Source: Acidobacteriota bacterium (GTDB lineage: Bacteria; Acidobacteriota; Vicinamibacteria; Vicinamibacterales; 2-12-FULL-66-21). Taken from it: 10,326 bases of DNA. Position 1 is the stretch's first letter. Every line of letters begins with the position of its first letter. The stretch covers positions 1 through 10,326 of the forward strand of contig JACDBQ010000648.1 in the NCBI GenBank assembly GCA_013694845.1, given 5' to 3'. Position numbers and translations under genes: made by a program. Below are positions 6,212-10,326 of the stretch, piece by piece. The notes beneath the pieces were generated by a model. That model made no database searches. It was not told the origin of the DNA and saw nothing but the letters and a program-made list of their open reading frames with translations.

Positions 6212-9200
6212 ATGACGAACCTTTCAAGGCTCCTCGCCACGTTGCTTGCTGCCTCTGCGCTGACGATCTGCCTCGGCGCCCAGGACGCAAAACTCGCGGA
6301 CGATGACGGCACACCGAAAGAATTCAAATCGCTGAAATACCGGCTGATCGGACCGGCGGGCGGCGGACGGGTGTCGCGGGCGGCTGGGATTCCCGGCGAT
6401 CCAACCACTTACTGGGCCGCCACCGCCTCCGGCGGCGTCTGGAAATCGACCGACGGCGGCGTGACGTGGAAATCCGTCTTCGACGACCAGCCCGTCTCCT
6501 CGATCGGCTCGCTGGCGATCGCCCCTTCCAATCCAAACATCGTGTACGTGGGGTCGGGAGAGGCGAACATCCGGGGCAACGTGGCGGCAGGGAACGGGAT
6601 CTACAAGACTGTCGATGCCGGCAAGACGTGGACGCACGTCTGGAAGCAGGAGGGCCAGATCGGCACGATGGTGGTTCACCCCTCCAACCCCAATGTTGCC
6701 TTCGCCGCGGTCCTCGGTAGAGCCTTCGGGCCCAACCCGGAGCGGGGTGTCTACCGAACGCAGGACGGCGGCAAGACCTGGGAGCAGGTGCTGAAAAAGG
6801 ACGCAGACACCGGAGCCTCTGACATCGCCATGGACCCGTCGAATCCCGCCATCCTGTTCGCCGGGTTCTGGCAGGCACGGCGCACGCCATGGGATCTTAC
6901 GAGCGGCGGTCCCGGCAGCGGCCTATACGCCTCCCGGGACGGCGGCGACACGTGGAAGCAGTTGAAGGAAAGCGGCCTTCCTGATGGCACCTGGGGCAAG
7001 GTCGGTGTGGCGATTGCGCCGTCGAACGGCAACCGGGTCTACGCGCTGATCGAGGCCGAGAAGGGTGGCCTCTTCAAGTCCGATGACGGCGGGGAGAGCT
7101 GGGAGCTCGCCAGCGGAAACCGCGCCATCCGGCAACGCGCCTGGTATTACACGACCTTGACCGTGCATCCCACCAACCAGGAAGAAATCTGGTTTCCGCA
7201 GGTCCCCATGCTGCGGACGATCGATGGCGGCAAGACCCTCCAGTACATGAAGGGGTTTCACCATGGGGACCACCACGATCTGTGGATCGATCCCAGGAAT
7301 CCCAAACGGATGATCGCGGCGAATGACGGCGGAGTGGACATCACGCTGACCGCCGGGGAGACCTGGTTCGCTCCGGCGCTCCCGATCAGCCAGTTCTACC
7401 ATCTGTCGGTCGACACGAGTGTCCCGTACCGAATCGGTGGATCCATCCAGGACTGGGGCACCGCGCAGGGGCCGAGTCTCAATCCGCGCGGCCGCATCGG
7501 TCTCGCCGACTGGTGGGGCGTCGGCGGCGGCGAAGCCGGCTACGTCGTCTCCGACTGGAGCGACCCGAACATCGTCTATGCCGGCGAGTACCTGGGAATC
7601 GTCACCCGTCATGACCGGCGTTCCGGGGAATCCCGTAACGTGAGCGCATGGCCTGACAACCCTTCGGGGTGGGGCGGCGAGTCGATGAAATACCGCTTTC
7701 AGTGGACCGCCCCCATCCACGTGTCGCCGCACGACGCCAAGGTGATCTATCACGGGGCACAGGTGATCTTCCGCACCTCGAATGGCGGACAGAGTTGGGA
7801 GGCCATCAGCCCCGATCTGACCCGTAACGACAAGTCCCGTCAGAAGTGGTCCGGCGGCCCGATCACCGGGGACAATACCGGCGTGGAGACGTGGGGCACG
7901 GTCTTCACGATTGCGGAATCTCCCAGGGAGAAGGGACTGATCTGGGCCGGCAGCGATGACGGCCGCGTCCACGTGACACGCGACGCCGGCAGGACGTGGA
8001 CCGACGTGACCGGCGGGATGGCGGGCGCCCCGCGTCTCGGCACCGTCGGCGTTATCGAACCGTCGCCGTTCGACGCGGCGACCGCTTACGTGGTGATCGA
8101 CAATCACCGCCTGGACGATACCCGTCCATATCTCTACGTCACCACCGACTACGGACAGTCGTGGAAGCCGCTTCATTCCCGGTTGCCAGCGAACGAGTAC
8201 CTGCACGTCGTCCGCGAGGATCCCGCCAGGCGCGGCCAGCTCTACGTGGGTACCGAGCGCGGCGTGATGTTCTCGACCGACGGGGGCATCGGCTGGCGAC
8301 CCTTGAAGTTGAACCTCCCCACGGTCGCGGTGCACGATCTCGCGGTCAAGGGCGATGATCTGGTCGTCGGGACGCACGGCCGGTCGATCTACGTGCTCGA
8401 CGATCTGCAGCCCGTGCGCGACACGACGGCTGCGGTGCTCGCTGCGGACGTTCATCTTTTCGCCGTGCCGGACGCCTTCCGATGGAGGACCGGCGACGGC
8501 AACTGGGCTTCCGACTATGGAAGCTTTCCGAACCCGCCGTTGGGCGCGTCCATCTATTACCTGCTCAAGGACAAGCAGAAGGGGGAAGTGAAGATCGACA
8601 TCCTGGACTCGTCCAATCGCGTGGTGAAGGCGCTCAGCAGCGTGCCGCGGGTCTCCGACAAGAGCGGCGATGAAGCCGACGCAGAGGATCTGAAGAAGGC
8701 CGCGCTGCCGGTCGATGCAGGCGTGCACCGCGCCGTGTGGGACCTCACCTGGGAAGGCGCCCGGAAGATCAGGGACGCCAGGATCGACACCGGTGATCCG
8801 ATCAACGGCCCGCGGGCCGTGCCGGGCGCCTACACGGTACGGCTGACCGCGGCCGGCAAGACGCTGACGGCACCGCTCGTCGTCAAGGGCGATCCACGTG
8901 AAGCGGCGAACCAGCCTGAGCTTGATGCGCAGCTGGGATTCTCGCTCCGCGTCCGCGACACGATCTCGAAAGTCGCCGGACTCGTGGACGGCATGCGCTC
9001 GGTGAAAGAACAGCTGACCGCCCGGGCGAAAACCCTTGACGCGCGTAAGTCGGAGGCGCCGGTCGCCACGCTGCTCGCGGCAGGCAACGCGGTCATCGAG
9101 AAGATCGATCAACTCGAAGCACAGCTGCACAATCCGAAGGCGGAGGTCACGTACGACATCCTGGCCGAACGGGGCGGAGCGCGGCTGTACTCGCGGCTCT

Positions 9201-9385
9201 CACCCCTTCAGATGTGGTCGATCGACGGCGACGCCGCGCCGACCGAAGGCATGAAACAGGTGCTGGCGGAATTGGAGAAGGAAATCGCCCCCCTGGAGCG
9301 CGACGTTCAGGCGCTGCTCTCAAAAGACGTGGCTGACATCAACGCCCGCGCCAAGGCGCTCGGGCTGGAGTTTGTTATTCGGTAG
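6212..9385 (+). CDS. Secreted BNR/sortilin-like beta-propeller protein (WD40/YVTN/BNR-like superfamily)
   Basis: The product is 1057 residues. The N-terminus MTNLSRLLATLLAASALTIC followed by LGAQDA is a signal peptide, probably cleaved near residue 23-26, so the protein is exported. Ten Asp-box (BNR) motifs, S/T-x-D-G-G-x-T/S-W, occur at about 79-86, 133-140, 183-190, 241-248, 290-297, 336-343, 522-529, 589-596, 644-651 and 688-695. The sixth (TIDGGKTL) and tenth (STDGGIGW) are degenerate. They split into six and four copies around a 180-residue stretch, which suggests two propellers as in VPS10/sortilin-type folds. From about 735 there is a beta-rich region with PGAYTVRLTAAGKTLTAPLVVKGDPR, then a helical C-terminus (about 905-1050). 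Proteins of this build are often annotated as glycosyl hydrolase, but I see no sialidase Arg triad or FRIP motif. A binding or scaffolding role is at least as likely. ATG 6212 has no Shine-Dalgarno sequence. It is probably transcribed alone. Confidence 0.9.
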   Translation: MTNLSRLLATLLAASALTICLGAQDAKLADDDGTPKEFKSLKYRLIGPAGGGRVSRAAGIPGDPTTYWAATASGGVWKSTDGGVTWKSVFDDQPVSSIGSLAIAPSNPNIVYVGSGEANIRGNVAAGNGIYKTVDAGKTWTHVWKQEGQIGTMVVHPSNPNVAFAAVLGRAFGPNPERGVYRTQDGGKTWEQVLKKDADTGASDIAMDPSNPAILFAGFWQARRTPWDLTSGGPGSGLYASRDGGDTWKQLKESGLPDGTWGKVGVAIAPSNGNRVYALIEAEKGGLFKSDDGGESWELASGNRAIRQRAWYYTTLTVHPTNQEEIWFPQVPMLRTIDGGKTLQYMKGFHHGDHHDLWIDPRNPKRMIAANDGGVDITLTAGETWFAPALPISQFYHLSVDTSVPYRIGGSIQDWGTAQGPSLNPRGRIGLADWWGVGGGEAGYVVSDWSDPNIVYAGEYLGIVTRHDRRSGESRNVSAWPDNPSGWGGESMKYRFQWTAPIHVSPHDAKVIYHGAQVIFRTSNGGQSWEAISPDLTRNDKSRQKWSGGPITGDNTGVETWGTVFTIAESPREKGLIWAGSDDGRVHVTRDAGRTWTDVTGGMAGAPRLGTVGVIEPSPFDAATAYVVIDNHRLDDTRPYLYVTTDYGQSWKPLHSRLPANEYLHVVREDPARRGQLYVGTERGVMFSTDGGIGWRPLKLNLPTVAVHDLAVKGDDLVVGTHGRSIYVLDDLQPVRDTTAAVLAADVHLFAVPDAFRWRTGDGNWASDYGSFPNPPLGASIYYLLKDKQKGEVKIDILDSSNRVVKALSSVPRVSDKSGDEADAEDLKKAALPVDAGVHRAVWDLTWEGARKIRDARIDTGDPINGPRAVPGAYTVRLTAAGKTLTAPLVVKGDPREAANQPELDAQLGFSLRVRDTISKVAGLVDGMRSVKEQLTARAKTLDARKSEAPVATLLAAGNAVIEKIDQLEAQLHNPKAEVTYDILAERGGARLYSRLSPLQMWSIDGDAAPTEGMKQVLAELEKEIAPLERDVQALLSKDVADINARAKALGLEFVIR

Positions 9386-9437
9386 GATAGTGACGCGCGG
9401 GCCACGGCGACGGGCACCGTGAGCACAATGATCGCGA

Positions 9438-9484
9438 GGAACACAAAGGAGCCTGAGGTCGAATTCATCGTGTCCTGTGTGGCC
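9438..9484. repeat. Imperfect inverted repeat in the gap after the BNR gene
   Basis: GGAACACAAAGGA (9438-9450) and TGTCCTGTGTGGCC (9471-9484) pair imperfectly around a 20-base loop containing GAATTC. Outside it, 9485-9501 reads TTGATGTCTTCGTGTTT. On the minus strand this is an AAACACGAAGACATCAA type sequence. It resembles degenerate intergenic repeats of CACGAAGACACCAAG style that I recall from GC-rich environmental genomes. It could also act as a weak bidirectional terminator between the convergent BNR and permease genes, but there is no clean GC stem with a U-tract. Family membership is from memory and untested. Confidence 0.35.
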
Positions 9485-9534
9485 TTGATGTCTTCGTGTT
9501 TTGGCGCGTGAGCCGCGCGCCCAGGCAGACGCCG

Positions 9535-10326
9535 CTAATTGAGTCGCTTGCTGCTTCGCATTACCGCCAGCGAAATCACCACCGTCCCCCAGGCAGCAAG
9601 CGCGGCCACCTGCGGCCACAGGACGTCCAGTCCGACACCCTTGAGAAAGATCCCACGCACGATTACGAGGTAGTAGCGCAGGGGAATAAGGTACGTGACC
9701 CACTGAATCGTGTCCGGCATGTTCTCGATTGGAGTCATGAACCCGGACAGGTAGATCATCGGCATCAGGAAGAAGAACGTCGCCGTCATCATCGCCTGCT
9801 GCTGCGTGTTGGAAATGGTGGAGACCAGCAGCCCCAGGCCGAGCGTGCACAGGACATAAAGCAGGCTGAGCGCCAGGAGCAGCCAGAAGCTGCCCCGCAG
9901 CGGCACCTCGAACCAGAACACCGCAACCGCGGTGACCAGCAGAATGTCCAGCACACCAATCAGGCCATAAGGCAGAAGTTTCCCCGCGATCAGCTCCCAC
10001 CGCCGCAGCGGAGTGACGTTGAGCTGCTCCAGCGTGCCGATCTCCTTCTCGCGAACGATCGCCATGGCGGCCAGGTTGGCGGTGATGAGCAGCAGCACGA
10101 GCGCGAGCACACCCGGGATCATGAAGTGGCGGCTCTCGAGCTGCGGGTTGAACCAGACGCGGATACGCGCGTCGATCCCTCCCTGTCCCTGGCCCGCCGA
10201 AGCCCCCCCGAAGGCCGGCCCCTCCACGAGCTCCCGGGCATAGGCGCCGACCAGCGCGGTGGCGTAGCCCAGGGCCGCTGTCGTCGAGCTCGAATCGGTA
10301 CCGTCGGCTACGGCCTGGAGCATGAC
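9535..10326 (-). CDS. ABC-2 type transporter permease, YhhJ/YbhR-like (5' end outside window)
   Basis: This is the C-terminal 263 residues of an inner-membrane exporter subunit, open at the right edge. The first ATG seen (10321-10323) is preceded in frame by a further codon and looks internal. The visible part begins in the periplasmic region (LQAVADGTDSSSTTAALGYA, NPQLESRHFMIPG) that sits between the first helix and the core in YhhJ/YbhR/YbhS permeases. Hydrophobic segments then lie near residues 67-89, 117-138, 145-168, 178-198, 208-224 and 234-255 of the fragment. The diagnostic coupling motif AIVREKEIGTLEQLNVTPLRRWELI follows the first of them, and MIYLSGFMTPIENMP is also typical. These permeases usually have about 370-380 residues, so roughly 110 are missing. 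Partners in such operons are a second permease, an ATPase and an HlyD-like membrane fusion protein. Those would lie to the right and are not visible. Likely substrates are drugs or other hydrophobic compounds. Confidence 0.92.
   Translation of the reverse strand, partial: VMLQAVADGTDSSSTTAALGYATALVGAYARELVEGPAFGGASAGQGQGGIDARIRVWFNPQLESRHFMIPGVLALVLLLITANLAAMAIVREKEIGTLEQLNVTPLRRWELIAGKLLPYGLIGVLDILLVTAVAVFWFEVPLRGSFWLLLALSLLYVLCTLGLGLLVSTISNTQQQAMMTATFFFLMPMIYLSGFMTPIENMPDTIQWVTYLIPLRYYLVIVRGIFLKGVGLDVLWPQVAALAAWGTVVISLAVMRSSKRLN

Noticed and set aside
6923..9130. A 735-codon open frame on the minus strand opposite the BNR gene
   Set aside because: The plus-strand gene has ten clear Asp boxes and a signal peptide. 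The antisense product is Arg/His/Asp-rich, has no recognisable motif, and is the shadow expected in GC-rich DNA with strong third-position bias.
6212..9385. Calling the BNR protein a sialidase
   Set aside because: Asp boxes alone do not make a sialidase. I see no FRIP motif, arginine triad or catalytic Tyr/Glu context.
9403..9421. CACGG...CCGTG hairpin as a terminator of the BNR gene
   Set aside because: It is only a 5-bp stem with a 9-base loop and no U-tract, too weak to call.

Overview
The window is GC-rich, densely coded bacterial chromosome. Three things point, weakly, to an Acidobacteriota-type soil or sediment bacterium (class Vicinamibacteria would fit): a very large secreted BNR/sortilin-like beta-propeller protein, a GGGGCC-type palindromic intergenic element, and several genes without a Shine-Dalgarno sequence. 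This is inference from gene content. No rRNA or marker gene is present to settle it.

Layout, left to right. (1) 2-1884, plus strand: the 3' end of glpK (glycerol kinase) joined by an ATGA overlap to a complete glpD (glycerol-3-phosphate dehydrogenase). Together they phosphorylate glycerol and oxidise it to dihydroxyacetone phosphate. (2) 1947-3667, minus strand: an ABC-2 type exporter of unknown substrate, ATPase then permease, joined by a GTGA overlap with a good ribosome binding site. A 32-bp perfect palindrome lies just upstream of the ATPase start. (3) 3809-5426, minus strand: an ECF sigma factor gene and an overlapping gene for a membrane-anchored zinc-finger anti-sigma factor with a large extracytoplasmic domain. 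The exporter lies 141 bp downstream on the same strand and could be a target. (4) 5580-6163, plus strand, divergent from the sigma gene: a type II toxin-antitoxin pair, a ribbon-helix-helix antitoxin (VapB/CopG type) and a PIN-domain toxin (VapC type), joined by a GTGA overlap. (5) 6212-9385, plus strand: a 1057-residue exported protein with ten Asp-box (BNR) motifs. (6) 9386-9534: a non-coding gap with a degenerate inverted repeat. (7) 9535 to the right edge, minus strand: the C-terminal two thirds or so of an ABC-2 permease of the YhhJ/YbhR type.

No stretch over 300 bp lacks a gene. The gaps are 1885-1946 (nothing convincing seen), 3668-3808 (palindrome), 5427-5579 (divergent promoter region), 6164-6211 (candidate -10) and 9386-9534 (inverted repeat). 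I found no tRNA, rRNA, CRISPR array, transposase or phage gene.

Most genes belong to recognisable families. I do not see a clearly new multi-gene system. The points most worth checking are the palindrome, the possible sigma/anti-sigma/exporter regulon with its sensor domain, the possibly leaderless vapB and BNR transcripts, and the Asp-for-Glu change in the PIN toxin.
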